Shown: positions 36,200-45,923 of the stretch, one piece after another
Position numbering within the stretch: the first letter of the stretch is position 1
How the letters are laid out: each line of letters opens with the position of its first letter
Source: Mycobacterium sp. AZCC_0083
Lineage (GTDB): Bacteria; Actinomycetota; Actinomycetes; Mycobacteriales; Mycobacteriaceae
Length of the DNA stretch: 64,000 bases
Direction: 5' to 3'
Assembly: GCF_014202335.1 (NCBI RefSeq)
Contig: NZ_JACHGP010000008.1
Span: forward strand, 124,001 to 188,000
Position numbers and translations under genes: made by a program
The notes under the pieces: model-generated
Database searches by the model: none
Seen by the model: only the letters and a program-made list of their open reading frames with translations
Told to the model about the DNA's origin: nothing

Positions 36200-37929
36200 C
36201 CGCAACGTCCGCCGTCGAACACACCTCGGCCGCACCCGCCAGCCACACGGCCGAGCCGCGCATCCGCGGTCGAGGCTGGCTGCCGTGGGCGATACTGACA
36301 CTGGCGCTGGTCCTGTTCGTCATCGGCGAGCGCACCATTCCGACTGCCGTCCCCTCCCAGTGGGGCCTGCTCGCGGTTGCTTCACCGGCCTACGGGGCCT
36401 CGATCCTCCTGGCCGCCTTGGGTTTTGCCGTGGCAGTCCGACGGGCGAACGCACCAGCGATGGTGGTGGCGATCGTGGTGACGATCATCGTGCAACGGCT
36501 GCCGAGGGCCGTCGCGACCGACATGCCGATGTATGCGTGGACGTACAAACACCTCGGCGTAGTGGACTACATCCAGCACGCCCACACCTTGGCCCGCGAT
36601 GTCGACATCTACAACGGGTGGCCTGGCCTGTTCGCGCTCACGGCCTGGTTCTCCGACCTGACCGGGGCGCCCGTCACCGCGATCGCGCACTGGTTCACGC
36701 CGGTGTTCCACGTCGTCTTCGCCCTGCTCGTCTTCGGGGTGGCTCGATGCTGGGGCCTGCGCCCGATGATCGCGTTGACCGCGACATTCCTAGTGTCGAC
36801 CCTGAATTGGGTCGAACAGGACTACTTCTCGCCGCAAGCGACCGTCATGTTGCTGGTCGCGGGTGTCCTGATGCTGGTGGGGCTTTCGCGTGACCGACCC
36901 GTCGGCACGCTGCTGATCATCTTGCTGTTCGGCGCCGCGACCGTCACCCATCAGCTCACCCCGTACTGGACGCTCATGGTCATCGGGCTTCTGGTGATCA
37001 CGCGGCGAATGAAGCCGTGGTGGATCGTGATTCCCTTGGCCGCGATGCTCGGTGCGTATCTGCTCTACAACTGGGACCAGGCGTCGCAGTACACGCTGTT
37101 CTCGTCAGACGTCCTCGACAACGCCAAGACCAACATCCCGACCGTCGGTGTCCTCGGCCAGAGGGTGACGAGCGCGGGTGTGCGCGGGTTGTCGGCGGCC
37201 ATGTGGATCGTCACGGCGATCGTGCTGCTCGTTCGGTGGCGTCGCAAGCAGGCGTTCTTGGCGGCAGGAATTCTGGCGCTCAGCCCGATGCTGATCCTCG
37301 GCGGCCAGAATTACGGCGGGGAGGCGGTGTTCAGGGTCTTCCTGTACTCGTTGATCGGCTGCTGTCTCGTCCTGGCGCCGGTGCTGGTTGGTGTTCTGCA
37401 GGGCGGGATAAGGCGTTACGCCGCGGGTCTTGCCGCCCTCGGCATCGCAACCGCGCTGTCCGCGCAGGGCTACACCGGATCCTGGTATGCCAACGTGATG
37501 CCCAAGTCGCAGGTCGAGACGGCGCGCGTGGTTCTCGGTCAAGCCGAGCTACCTGCGTACCTGACCGCGGTTGCGCCGGTGTGGCCGGAACGCAGTTCGT
37601 GGCGTTACGTCGACTACGCGCGGTTCGACGCGCACTTCGACGGTCTGATGATCAACGCCGCGAACCTCGCCGGACGACACTTCATCTCGCAGACTGACTA
37701 CGAGGAGTTCGTCTACGCGCTGAACAGTCGCCCTGATGCGTCCACCTATCTCATCATCACCGACCAGATGCGGGTCTACTCCTGGTATTTCGGCATCCTC
37801 CCGTGGGACGCGCTGCCGAATCTCAAGGAATGGCTCAAGCGCGACACCGAACGCTGGCAGCCCTTCTTCGACGGTGAGGGCATCACCGTGTTCGTGCACA
37901 AGGTCGACACGGACAAGCTCGGCAAGTGA
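36196..37929 (+). CDS. Polytopic membrane protein, probable polymerase or GT-C glycosyltransferase
   Basis: 577 residues from the ATG at 36196 (ATGA overlap). It has eleven or so hydrophobic helices up to about residue 420, then a hydrophilic C-terminal domain of about 140 residues. The first extracytoplasmic loop is acidic and aromatic (VATDMPMYAWTYKHLGVVDYIQ), as in GT-C enzymes where an Asp near the first loop is catalytic. No named family was recognised. By position between flippase and transferases it would polymerise or ligate the exported units. A Wzy-type polymerase and a polyprenyl-sugar-dependent transferase are the two main options. Confidence 0.8.
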   Translation: MTATSAVEHTSAAPASHTAEPRIRGRGWLPWAILTLALVLFVIGERTIPTAVPSQWGLLAVASPAYGASILLAALGFAVAVRRANAPAMVVAIVVTIIVQRLPRAVATDMPMYAWTYKHLGVVDYIQHAHTLARDVDIYNGWPGLFALTAWFSDLTGAPVTAIAHWFTPVFHVVFALLVFGVARCWGLRPMIALTATFLVSTLNWVEQDYFSPQATVMLLVAGVLMLVGLSRDRPVGTLLIILLFGAATVTHQLTPYWTLMVIGLLVITRRMKPWWIVIPLAAMLGAYLLYNWDQASQYTLFSSDVLDNAKTNIPTVGVLGQRVTSAGVRGLSAAMWIVTAIVLLVRWRRKQAFLAAGILALSPMLILGGQNYGGEAVFRVFLYSLIGCCLVLAPVLVGVLQGGIRRYAAGLAALGIATALSAQGYTGSWYANVMPKSQVETARVVLGQAELPAYLTAVAPVWPERSSWRYVDYARFDAHFDGLMINAANLAGRHFISQTDYEEFVYALNSRPDASTYLIITDQMRVYSWYFGILPWDALPNLKEWLKRDTERWQPFFDGEGITVFVHKVDTDKLGK

Positions 37930-39170
37930 CGATGAGCGCCAAAGTCCAACGCCGCGACAGACCATGGGCCGACGCGTACGTGAGCGTGCTCTGCGGGCCG
38001 ATCGCAATGCCGACGACCGATGCCCTGCGCGACGCGGTAGCTGCCATTTCCCGGGTTCATCCCCACAGCCGTCTTACCTGGCGGCTCGACAGCGCGTCGT
38101 GGCAGTGGCACGACGACCGCCCGCTCGAATCGGTTGTCGTTGAACGCGACTGGCCAGGAGACGACGTCGGTTCGACACTGAACGCGATCGCCGGCGACGC
38201 CGCACTGGCGTCGCCGCTGTGCCTGATCCGGTACCCCAACCACATCGGCCTGCGGATGTCGCACTGTGTCGGGGACGGCCGGCTGTTCCTGACGACGATC
38301 TCGACGGTGCTGCAGAGCGCGCTGACGGGGGAGCTCGTGCCGTGGCCAGTGCAGCGGGCCAGATCGTCCCCACTGCTTGGCGCGGCGGCCAAGACGTTCG
38401 GTGGTGCGCCGCGGCTGCTGCGCGACGCCGTCCGCGACAGGGTTTCCCTGACGACGGACGCACCGGTCGGCCCTGGCGAACAGAGACCATGGACTCCGGC
38501 GCGCCGCACCGTCTACGGGTCGCTCGCCAGGTCGCGTGCCGATGAGTTGTTCGACTGGGGAGCGCAATTCGCACCGAAGGCAAGCCGCTTCGCCTTGCTG
38601 ATCGCGTTGATGCTGCGCGCAATGCGCCGCGTCGGTCTGGAAACCTCCGACGACCGACGGGTCATGGTCGACCTCCGGCGCTACCTCGGCTGGCGCTACA
38701 TCGATGGCAACTTCCTCGCAGGCGTCCCGATGCGTATCGACGCCGAGATGGCGCCGGAGGAACTGTCGGCGAGTATGCGGACCACCATGAGTTCGGCAAG
38801 GCCGCTGGCCAATCAGATACTCACGTCGGCACGTAGTCGATTCGCGACACCGATCCCGACAACCAGTTTCGACCCGAACGGACTCCCCAGGTTGACGTTC
38901 ACCAACATGGGCCGGACACCCGAGATCGATGGTTTGCCCTTCCTCACCGATCTTCCGCCGGTGTATGGCGGCAGCGTGCCACCGGACGGACCACTGGGCC
39001 TCACGGTGCTCTTCGGCGACAACCGACGGATGATCTCGATCAACGTGGCGTTCAACGACAACGCGATTGACGCCGACCTCATCCAGCGTGCAGTGGACGC
39101 AGCGATATCGGACCCCGTCGGCCTGGTGTCGGAGTCACCGCAGCCGTCCCGATCTGGTGGACCGACATGA
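37926..39170 (+). CDS. Condensation-domain-like acyltransferase (CAT superfamily)
   Basis: 414 residues from GTG at 37926 (GTGA overlap; ATG at 37932 also possible). The catalytic H-x3-D-G motif is present as SHCVGDGR near residue 113, in a bilobed architecture like PapA acyltransferases and condensation domains. The second lobe has VMVDLRRYLGWRYIDGNFLAGVP near residue 245 and LTFTNMGRTPEID near residue 325. PapA-type enzymes acylate mycobacterial glycolipids such as sulfolipid, so this gene suggests that the product is acylated. Substrate and acyl donor are unknown. The next gene overlaps by four bases. Confidence 0.82.
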   Translation: MTMSAKVQRRDRPWADAYVSVLCGPIAMPTTDALRDAVAAISRVHPHSRLTWRLDSASWQWHDDRPLESVVVERDWPGDDVGSTLNAIAGDAALASPLCLIRYPNHIGLRMSHCVGDGRLFLTTISTVLQSALTGELVPWPVQRARSSPLLGAAAKTFGGAPRLLRDAVRDRVSLTTDAPVGPGEQRPWTPARRTVYGSLARSRADELFDWGAQFAPKASRFALLIALMLRAMRRVGLETSDDRRVMVDLRRYLGWRYIDGNFLAGVPMRIDAEMAPEELSASMRTTMSSARPLANQILTSARSRFATPIPTTSFDPNGLPRLTFTNMGRTPEIDGLPFLTDLPPVYGGSVPPDGPLGLTVLFGDNRRMISINVAFNDNAIDADLIQRAVDAAISDPVGLVSESPQPSRSGGPT

Positions 39171-39982
39171 ACCGTGACACCACGTCGAGGTCGGCCGCGA
39201 GCGGCCGCCAGGTGATCATCGCGTTCGCGTCGCTGCTGGTGCTGCTCGTCAACCTCGTCACGTCGTGCAGCACCAAGACGGCCGAGTTCGACTATCTTAG
39301 AATCCAGGTCGACGGTGAGTCGGTACTCGCGGTCAGCAAGCGAGATGTCTTGGTGCACGGCATCGTGGTGTTCTTTCACGGTGTCGATCAGGACGAGTTC
39401 ACCGTCACCAACGACCCGCTCTTCGGCGGCCTCACGTCGGACCTGATCGAGGCCGGGTACGCCATCGTCTCCAGCCGGGCAGGCGGGAATGACTTTACGA
39501 ACCCGGCGAGGGTGAACAACTACCGCCAGCTCGCCTCGGTCGCGATGCAGCACTACAAGATCCAGAACGTCTTCCTGCTTGCCGATTCGATGGGCGCGAT
39601 TCCCGCCGTCAGCCTGATGGCCTCCGACTACACGCCGATCCGCGGTCTCGCCGCGATCAACCCGGCGCTGGACGTCGCAAGCGCAACCCCGCAATGGCCC
39701 ACGTTCCGGGAGGAGTACCCGCCGAATCCCGTTGAGCAGTCGCTCAATCCGCTCGCGTTGCCGGTCGAGGACCTTGCACGCGCGAACATGAGGTTCTACG
39801 TCACCAGGGGGGATGCGGTGGTGAACTCGACCGCCAATGCGCAGGCGTTCAAGGGGAAGTTCGGACAGGTCTCCGACATCTCAATCGTCGACTGCTCCGG
39901 CGGGCACTCAGACCCGTCATGTGTCCAGCCCGCCGATGTGATCAAGTGGTTCACGGCCATGGATGCGAGGGCCAGGTCATGA
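39167..39982 (+). CDS. Lipoprotein alpha/beta-hydrolase
   Basis: 271 residues; a signal sequence with lipobox VTSC (Cys near residue 34) places it outside the membrane. The alpha/beta-hydrolase core has GIVVFFHGVDQDEF (oxyanion region), nucleophile elbow LADSMGAIPA (A-x-S-x-G rather than G-x-S-x-G), acid VTRGDAVV and His in CSGGHSD. It probably acts as an esterase or acyltransferase on the exported glycan. It is directly coupled to the acyltransferase upstream and the GT2 downstream. A paralogue with the same organisation is at 49624. Confidence 0.85.
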   Translation: MNRDTTSRSAASGRQVIIAFASLLVLLVNLVTSCSTKTAEFDYLRIQVDGESVLAVSKRDVLVHGIVVFFHGVDQDEFTVTNDPLFGGLTSDLIEAGYAIVSSRAGGNDFTNPARVNNYRQLASVAMQHYKIQNVFLLADSMGAIPAVSLMASDYTPIRGLAAINPALDVASATPQWPTFREEYPPNPVEQSLNPLALPVEDLARANMRFYVTRGDAVVNSTANAQAFKGKFGQVSDISIVDCSGGHSDPSCVQPADVIKWFTAMDARARS

Positions 39983-40944
39983 GTGCGGTCGCTCCCGACG
40001 CCGTGACCGTCGTCGTGCCGACGCACAACCGCGCCGATGTGCTGCCACACGTTCTGAAGGCAATCCTGGACCAGGAACAGGTATCGGTCACCGTCGTCGT
40101 GGTCGACGATGCCTCGACCGACGGAACCGCCGACCTGCTGAGCAGCTACCCCGACGTGACGGTGGTGCACCACGACGTCCCCACCGAACAGCGGAAGGCG
40201 AGGAACGACGGTGCCCGTGCGGTGCAGACGCCGTGGCTTGCGTTCTGCGACGACGACGATCTCTGGGCGCCAACGAAACTGCGGCGTCAACTGGATGCGC
40301 TTACCTCGGCCGGGGCGGACTGGTGTGCGTGCAGTTCGATCTTCGTCGACGAACGTCTCGAACCGGTCGGTGGCCACCGGGTGCCCACCGCACAGGAGGT
40401 CGAACGACTGCTGCCGCGCCAGAACATGGTCCCTGGCGGTGGATCCGGGGTGCTCATGCGTACCTCGCTGTTCGACAAGGTCGGCGGATTCCGGGAGGAC
40501 GCCAAGTTCGTCGAGGACTGGGACCTGTGGCTGAAGGCTTCGCGTGCAGGCACTTTGGTGTGCGTGGACGAACTGCTGGTCGCGCAGCGCCAGTGGTCGA
40601 AGTCCTACAGCCACAAGAATCTCGAGGACCAGTACCGTGCATTCGTCGACATGACCCAGCGGTACGGGGACGGTACAGTAAGGTATCGATCCCGCCCACT
40701 TCATCTGGGCGCGTTCGAGATTCAGCAACGATTGTGCAATGGACAGCGCTTGTCCCTCGTCAAGGAGCTGCCCCGAATTCTGCGCCGATCCCCGGAGGAC
40801 TGGCGTTGGGCGGTGGCAATGCTGGCACTACCCGAGCACAGACTGCGCGAGCTGCGGTTGCGCATGGTGGGTGAACACGACGTCGAGTGCGCCCGCGAAT
40901 GGCTTGCGGCTGTGCGGTCACGACAGTGCGGAGTACAACTATGA
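39979..40944 (+). CDS. Glycosyltransferase family 2
   Basis: 321 residues from the ATG at 39979 (ATGA overlap). GT-A motifs are VTVVVPTHNRADVLPHVLKAI, VVVVDDASTDGT, RKARNDGARAVQ and DxD in LAFCDDDDLWAPTKLRRQL near residue 93. The acceptor helix is VEDWDLWLKASRAG near residue 178. No membrane helices are seen. It probably adds an internal sugar. It is coupled to the pyruvyl transferase gene by an ATGA junction. Confidence 0.93.
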   Translation: MSAVAPDAVTVVVPTHNRADVLPHVLKAILDQEQVSVTVVVVDDASTDGTADLLSSYPDVTVVHHDVPTEQRKARNDGARAVQTPWLAFCDDDDLWAPTKLRRQLDALTSAGADWCACSSIFVDERLEPVGGHRVPTAQEVERLLPRQNMVPGGGSGVLMRTSLFDKVGGFREDAKFVEDWDLWLKASRAGTLVCVDELLVAQRQWSKSYSHKNLEDQYRAFVDMTQRYGDGTVRYRSRPLHLGAFEIQQRLCNGQRLSLVKELPRILRRSPEDWRWAVAMLALPEHRLRELRLRMVGEHDVECAREWLAAVRSRQCGVQL

Positions 40945-41972
40945 CCACAGGTCCCCTCATCTCCTACCTTGGTTGGCACGGTCGCGGAAACTTGGGCGAT
41001 GACGCGATGTACGACGCCGTGCGCGCCCAACTTCCTGGTGCGACGTTCCTGGACCACCCCCACTTGCCTCGGGAGAGACTGCGCGCCGTCGTCACGGGGT
41101 CCGATCGCCGGGCACGTCGCAGTCACCTGGTGATCGGTGGCGGGACATGCGTCGGCCGCAGCAACTGGCGGGCCATCGTGACGCGGGCCACGAAGACGAC
41201 TGGAACGCGGCAGCGGTACGCGATTGGGATCGGGGTGGAAGACCCCGTGTTCGGTGGGTACCGCAGCCATTCCGGCGACGGTGAGATCGACCGATGGGTG
41301 CCGATACTGAAGGACTTCGACACCGTCTCGGTCCGCGGACCCCGCAGCGCGGAACTGCTCGCCGACGCCGGTTTCGAGGTCGCGATCTCGGGTGACCCGG
41401 CTCTGGTGCTACCCCTGCCCGATGTCGAACCGGAGGATGGCCTCATCGGCGTAAACCTCGGGTTCGGCGACGACCTGTGGGGACACGATCCCGACGCCCT
41501 CGTCGAGCGGACGTCTGCGGTCCTGCGTGAGCTGTCGAAGTCCGGTCACCGGGTGGTCGGAATACTGCTGAACCCCGATGACGAACGGTGGACGAGGGCG
41601 GCACTCGACGGCATCAGTACCGAAGTGGTGCTGCCCGCCGACGCGGTGGGTGTGGCCGACGTACTGGCGAAGTGCTCGGTCGCGATCGTCACCCGACTCC
41701 ACGCCGCCATCCTGGCGTCGTTGTCGGGTACCCCCGTCGTCGCGTTGGAGTATCAGCCGAAGTGTCGCGACTTCGCGCGCTCCATCGACGACGAGGCGTC
41801 CTTGATTCGCACCGATCAACTCACTGCGGCAACGCTTCTCGACCAGGTGAATGCTGCACTGGCCGAATCGGCCACGATCCGGGCCCGCAAGCGCGCGGCG
41901 GTCTCTGTGCTGCGCCAACGGTTGCTGGCCGAATACGCCGACGCTCGGTCGCGTCTGGAGGTCGCGGTATGA
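40941..41972 (+). CDS. Polysaccharide pyruvyl transferase-family protein
   Basis: 343 residues from the ATG at 40941 (ATGA overlap). Members of this family transfer pyruvate from phosphoenolpyruvate to a sugar, forming a ketal that gives the glycan a negative charge. Signatures are the N-terminal SYLGWHGRGNLGDDAMYDAV, the G-rich VIGGGTCVG, DTVSVRGPRSAELLADAG, and the C-terminal VTRLHAAILASLSGTPVVALEYQPK. Length is normal for the family. Pyruvylated sugars are known in mycobacterial glycolipids. It is coupled to the aldo/keto reductase gene. Confidence 0.9.
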   Translation: MTTGPLISYLGWHGRGNLGDDAMYDAVRAQLPGATFLDHPHLPRERLRAVVTGSDRRARRSHLVIGGGTCVGRSNWRAIVTRATKTTGTRQRYAIGIGVEDPVFGGYRSHSGDGEIDRWVPILKDFDTVSVRGPRSAELLADAGFEVAISGDPALVLPLPDVEPEDGLIGVNLGFGDDLWGHDPDALVERTSAVLRELSKSGHRVVGILLNPDDERWTRAALDGISTEVVLPADAVGVADVLAKCSVAIVTRLHAAILASLSGTPVVALEYQPKCRDFARSIDDEASLIRTDQLTAATLLDQVNAALAESATIRARKRAAVSVLRQRLLAEYADARSRLEVAV

Positions 41973-42994
41973 CGCCGACTGTCGGTGGTGAGCACTCGGT
42001 GCGGGCCGACGGGTCCGCCGAGCAGCGCACGGCTGCCCTGGGTTTCGGCTGCGCCAGCCTCTACGGACTTCCCGCAAGACGGGATCGCATGGCCGTGCTC
42101 GAGACCGCCTACGACGCGGGAATTCGACGGTTCGACGTCGCGCCGATCTACGGCCTCGGGGTCGCCGAATCGGAGTTGGCGTCCTTCCTGAATGGGCGTG
42201 ACGACATCTGTGTCACAACGAAGTTCGGAATCCGGCCGACCCGTCTGTGCCGGGTTGCTGGTCGGATTCAACCGCCGGCGCGTCAAGTGTTGCGGCGGTC
42301 GTCCGGGCTGAAGGCGAAGGTCAAGACCTCCGGTGCCAAGCGGGGTTCCGGAACCGTCGGACGGCTCCTCTACGGGGCGCACGACTACTCGGTCGGCAAC
42401 GCCAGGCGTTGCCTCACTGCCAGCTTACGGACCCTGCGGACGGAACGCATCGACTACTTCTTCCTGCACGAGCCCGTTGGGCAACTGGGTCCGGGTATCA
42501 GCGAACTGGCCGACTATCTGGATACCGAGCAGTCGCGGGGTGTCATCGGGCACTGGGGACCGGCCGGTGACCTGTCCCAGATGGACGGGAATCTCACCGA
42601 ACTGTCGCGGCGCGCGTCGGCCATGCAGTTCCCCTACGACCTCACCGGTGGCTTCGCGGGACCGGATCCCGAGCAGCAGCAGCGGCCGACGATCACCTTC
42701 GGTTTCATCGCCGCGACGTTGCCCATCGTCCGCGCGGTGCTGGAGAAGGATCCGGCGTTGCGGCGGCGGTGCAGCGACCTGCTCGACGCTGACATCACCG
42801 ACCAGCGCGTCGTCTTCGCGCTGTTGGTGCGTGATGCGGTGCGGCGTAACCCGTTCGGTGTGGTTCTGCTGTCATCGACGAAGACCGAGAACGTCCGCGC
42901 AGCCTGTGCCGCGGCGAACGTCGCGCTCCGTCACGAGGACGAGGTCGCCGGCACCATCCGCCAGGCCTGCCGTGCAACGGAGGCCGCGCGATGA
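41969..42994 (+). CDS. Aldo/keto reductase
   Basis: 341 residues from the ATG at 41969 (ATGA overlap). A TIM-barrel, NADPH-dependent reductase: FGCASLYGLP at the start, Asp and Tyr of the catalytic tetrad in RRFDVAPIYGLG near residues 50-56, Lys in TTKFG near residue 81 and His in YFFLHEP near residue 165. All four tetrad residues are present. A C-terminal cofactor motif, VLLSSTKTENVRA, is near residue 305. Next to a GMC oxidoreductase and glycosyltransferases, it may reduce an oxo-sugar intermediate; the true substrate is unknown. Confidence 0.9.
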   Translation: MTPTVGGEHSVRADGSAEQRTAALGFGCASLYGLPARRDRMAVLETAYDAGIRRFDVAPIYGLGVAESELASFLNGRDDICVTTKFGIRPTRLCRVAGRIQPPARQVLRRSSGLKAKVKTSGAKRGSGTVGRLLYGAHDYSVGNARRCLTASLRTLRTERIDYFFLHEPVGQLGPGISELADYLDTEQSRGVIGHWGPAGDLSQMDGNLTELSRRASAMQFPYDLTGGFAGPDPEQQQRPTITFGFIAATLPIVRAVLEKDPALRRRCSDLLDADITDQRVVFALLVRDAVRRNPFGVVLLSSTKTENVRAACAAANVALRHEDEVAGTIRQACRATEAAR

Positions 42995-44682
42995 TCATCT
43001 CGGGCAACGATCTCGCCAACGACACTAGGTTGCGGTCACGGCTAGTGGTCGTTGGGGCCGGTCCCGCGGGCATCGTCACCGCGCTGGAGGCCTGCAGGCG
43101 CGGTGTCGACGTCATCCTCGTCGAGACCGGTAACCGCAAGCCGCGCAGGGCATACCAGAACCTCTCGGTGGCACGGAGGAAGCGGCCAGAGATGCACGCT
43201 CCCGTCGAGCTCGCGGTCAGCCGTCAACTCGGTGGCACCTCGGCGATCTGGGGCGGCCGTTGCGTGCCGTACGACCGCATCGACTTCATCGAGCGCGACA
43301 TCGCTCCCGAGTCCGTGTGGCCGATTGGCTACGACGAGGTGCAGCGACACTTCGAGCGCGCGTGCGAGTGGATGCTCTGCGGTCGGCCGGTGTTCGATGC
43401 GCACGTGCTCGATCACCTTCCCGAAGAAATGATTCCGGGCCTGCCGGACGGCGACATCTCGACGTCGGCCCTGGAAAGGTGGTCGCTCCCCACTGATTTC
43501 GGCAAGGTGTACTACGACGAACTGCGTGACAGTCCGGGCATTCGGGTGATCACGGACTCGACCTGCGTGCGGATCGACCTCGACGACGACCAGACCCGCG
43601 CATCCGGGATCGAGTGCCAAACGCTTTCGGGGGTGTCGTTCAGTGTCGGTGGCGACGAGATCGTGATCGCCAATGGCGGTCTGGAGAGCACGAGATTGCT
43701 GATGTGCTCTCCAGGGCCGGGCGATCGGAGTATCGGCGACCACTCGGGGCACCTGGGCCGGTGGTACATGGCGCACCTCGAAGGGGTGGTCGCCGACTTG
43801 GTGCTCACCACGCCGCCAGAGGAGACGATCTACTGGTATGAACGCGACGTCGACGGCTCCTACGTCAGACGTCGTTTCACGTTCGCCGAGGGATACCAGC
43901 TCGAGCACGGCCTGCCGAACATCTCGGGCTGGATCGCCAATCCCGAACTGGCCGACGCTCGCCACGCCAATGCCCAACTCTCGCTGACCTACCTGTTGCT
44001 CATCTCCCCGCTGGGATTCCTGTTCGCGCCACTGGTGCAGCGACTCTCATTGACGGGTAACAGGATCCCAGGAACTCCATATGGCATGGCGACCAGGTCA
44101 CCGGTGCGAGCCCACCTTGCCAACATCGCGCGACATCCGATCTCGACCATCCGGTTCATCGTCGACTTCGGTGTCAAGCGTCTCTTCGCGCGTGGGCGCA
44201 AACCGCCGGGGTTCTTCGTGCCCAACCCGGAGAACCGTTATCCCTTCCAGTACCACGCCGAACACCTGCCGCACTTCGAGAGTCGGGTTACGTTGGCGGA
44301 GGAGACCGACGACCTCGGGATGCCCAAGCTCGACATCGACATCGTGTTCACCGACGCGGACATTCGTGGAGTTCTCGAAGCGCACCGACAGTGGGACCAA
44401 TACCTGCGTGATACCGGCATCGGGAGGCTCGACTACCTCTCCGACGATCTGGAAGCGGCTGTATTGGACCGCACCGGAGGCGGTTTCCACCAGGTGGGCA
44501 CCACCAGGATGTCGAAAGCGCCGGAGGACGGCGTCGTCGATCAGAACCTTGCCGTCCACGGTGTCGGAAATCTACACGTGGTCAGCAGTTCCGTCTTCGT
44601 CACCTCGGGACAGGCCAACTCGACGTTCATGGTGGTGGTCTTCGCGGTTCGACTGATCGACCAGCTCTATGGCCCGCGGTAA
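42991..44682 (+). CDS. GMC-family FAD-dependent oxidoreductase
   Basis: 563 residues (ATGA overlap at start). The FAD-binding Rossmann motif RLVVVGAGPAGIVTALEACR is near residue 17, followed by ETGN at the ribose end. The substrate-entry segment is SRQLGGTSAIWGGRCVPYD near residue 77. The C-terminal GMC region has His in GGGFHQVGTTRMSK near residue 495 and a second polar site in SSVFVTSGQANSTFMVV near residue 535. Such enzymes oxidise alcohols or sugars. With the aldo/keto reductase it could epimerise a sugar by oxidation and reduction, which is inference from context. Confidence 0.92.
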   Translation: MIISGNDLANDTRLRSRLVVVGAGPAGIVTALEACRRGVDVILVETGNRKPRRAYQNLSVARRKRPEMHAPVELAVSRQLGGTSAIWGGRCVPYDRIDFIERDIAPESVWPIGYDEVQRHFERACEWMLCGRPVFDAHVLDHLPEEMIPGLPDGDISTSALERWSLPTDFGKVYYDELRDSPGIRVITDSTCVRIDLDDDQTRASGIECQTLSGVSFSVGGDEIVIANGGLESTRLLMCSPGPGDRSIGDHSGHLGRWYMAHLEGVVADLVLTTPPEETIYWYERDVDGSYVRRRFTFAEGYQLEHGLPNISGWIANPELADARHANAQLSLTYLLLISPLGFLFAPLVQRLSLTGNRIPGTPYGMATRSPVRAHLANIARHPISTIRFIVDFGVKRLFARGRKPPGFFVPNPENRYPFQYHAEHLPHFESRVTLAEETDDLGMPKLDIDIVFTDADIRGVLEAHRQWDQYLRDTGIGRLDYLSDDLEAAVLDRTGGGFHQVGTTRMSKAPEDGVVDQNLAVHGVGNLHVVSSSVFVTSGQANSTFMVVVFAVRLIDQLYGPR

Positions 44683-44705
44683 CACGGACGAATCGAGGCG
44701 CGACT

Positions 44706-45923
44706 GTGCACCATATCGAACGCGGTGAACTCCGCGGCCCCGCATGTGTCCTGGACGTCGACCTGGCGACCTGTGACGGGGCATCCGTCGACGTCGAGCA
44801 GTATGCCTCGGCTTGGTGTCTGATCCGCCGCGACGGTGTGGCCGTCGCGACGCGATTCCTCGACGTCGATGACGACACGTCACTGTCGCTGGCGGATGTG
44901 GTCGACGGCGCCGCGGTGCCCGACATCCCGCCGATGCCCGACTGCCCGGACGCCGGGCAATTGTCGGTGACGGTGGTCATCTGTACCCGCGACCGCCGCG
45001 ACGGCCTGCTGACCACGCTGGCAAGCCTTGCCGCCCAGTCGGATTCGAAGTTCGAAGTCCTCGTGGTCGACAACTCGCGGGATGGTGGCGTGGCGGCCGA
45101 TCTGACCAGCTTCACCGGGCTGACGCTTCGCAGTTGCCACGAACCCGCTCCGGGACTGTCGAGGGCGCGGAACCGGGGGCTCGCGGAGGTGGAGTCCGAT
45201 GTGATCGCGTGGATCGACGACGACGAGGTGGCCGACCGCGACTGGATGACCTGGATGAAGCGAGGTTTCGCGGCGTCGTCGCGACCGGACGCGGTCGCCG
45301 GAGTCATGCTGCCCGCCGAACTCGAGACGGACGCGCAGGTGAACTTCGAGCGGTACGGAGGGTTCAACAAGGGCAGGGGGATGCTGCCCGAGACACTGCG
45401 GGCCGGAACGGCATCCGTGCCGGACCCGTTGTATCCGCTGCCCAACTTCGGCGCCGGAGGCAACATGGCCTTCCGCACGGGCGCGCTACGGGCAATCGGA
45501 GGTTTCGATACCCGTCTCGGCGCCGGAACGTTGACGCATGGCGGTGAGGAGACGCTGGCGTTGTCATTGCTGCTGCGGAAGGGCGCGGCAGTGTTGCACT
45601 GGCCGCCTGCGGTCACCTGGCACTATCACCGGCGCACCGACGAAGCGCTGGAGAAGCAGTTCTTCGGCTACTCAGCGGGTCTGACCGCGTTCTACATGAG
45701 CACTCTCCATGCGTCGCCACGCAGCATCTGGCGAATCGTCGGCATCGTGCCGAGCGGGATGCGCAGAATGCTCGCCAACCGTAAGACGGGCGGCCAGGGC
45801 GGCCCGCCGGCGGGATTTCCCGACCACCTGTTGCGGGCAGGCCGACGAGGACTGCTCGAGGGCGCTTGGCTGTACGTGCGCGAGGCCCGCAAGCAGCGGG
45901 CGGCGAGGAACGCCCCCGAGTGA
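44706..45923 (+). CDS. Glycosyltransferase family 2 with N-terminal accessory domain
   Basis: 405 residues from a GTG at 44706, 23 bases after the GMC gene. Residues 1-85 form a small domain (AWCLIRRDGVAVATRFLDV) of the type also seen at 34538. The GT2 domain follows: LSVTVVICTRDRRDGLLTTL, GLSRARNRGL, DxD as AWIDDDEVADRDW near residue 165, and HGGEETLALSLLLRKG. HYHRRTDEALEKQFFGYSAGLTAFY matches HRHRRTAEELETQIHNYGLGLG in 34538, so the two are clear paralogues. It lacks the C-terminal membrane domain. It is coupled to the acyltransferase gene. Confidence 0.92.
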   Translation: MHHIERGELRGPACVLDVDLATCDGASVDVEQYASAWCLIRRDGVAVATRFLDVDDDTSLSLADVVDGAAVPDIPPMPDCPDAGQLSVTVVICTRDRRDGLLTTLASLAAQSDSKFEVLVVDNSRDGGVAADLTSFTGLTLRSCHEPAPGLSRARNRGLAEVESDVIAWIDDDEVADRDWMTWMKRGFAASSRPDAVAGVMLPAELETDAQVNFERYGGFNKGRGMLPETLRAGTASVPDPLYPLPNFGAGGNMAFRTGALRAIGGFDTRLGAGTLTHGGEETLALSLLLRKGAAVLHWPPAVTWHYHRRTDEALEKQFFGYSAGLTAFYMSTLHASPRSIWRIVGIVPSGMRRMLANRKTGGQGGPPAGFPDHLLRAGRRGLLEGAWLYVREARKQRAARNAPE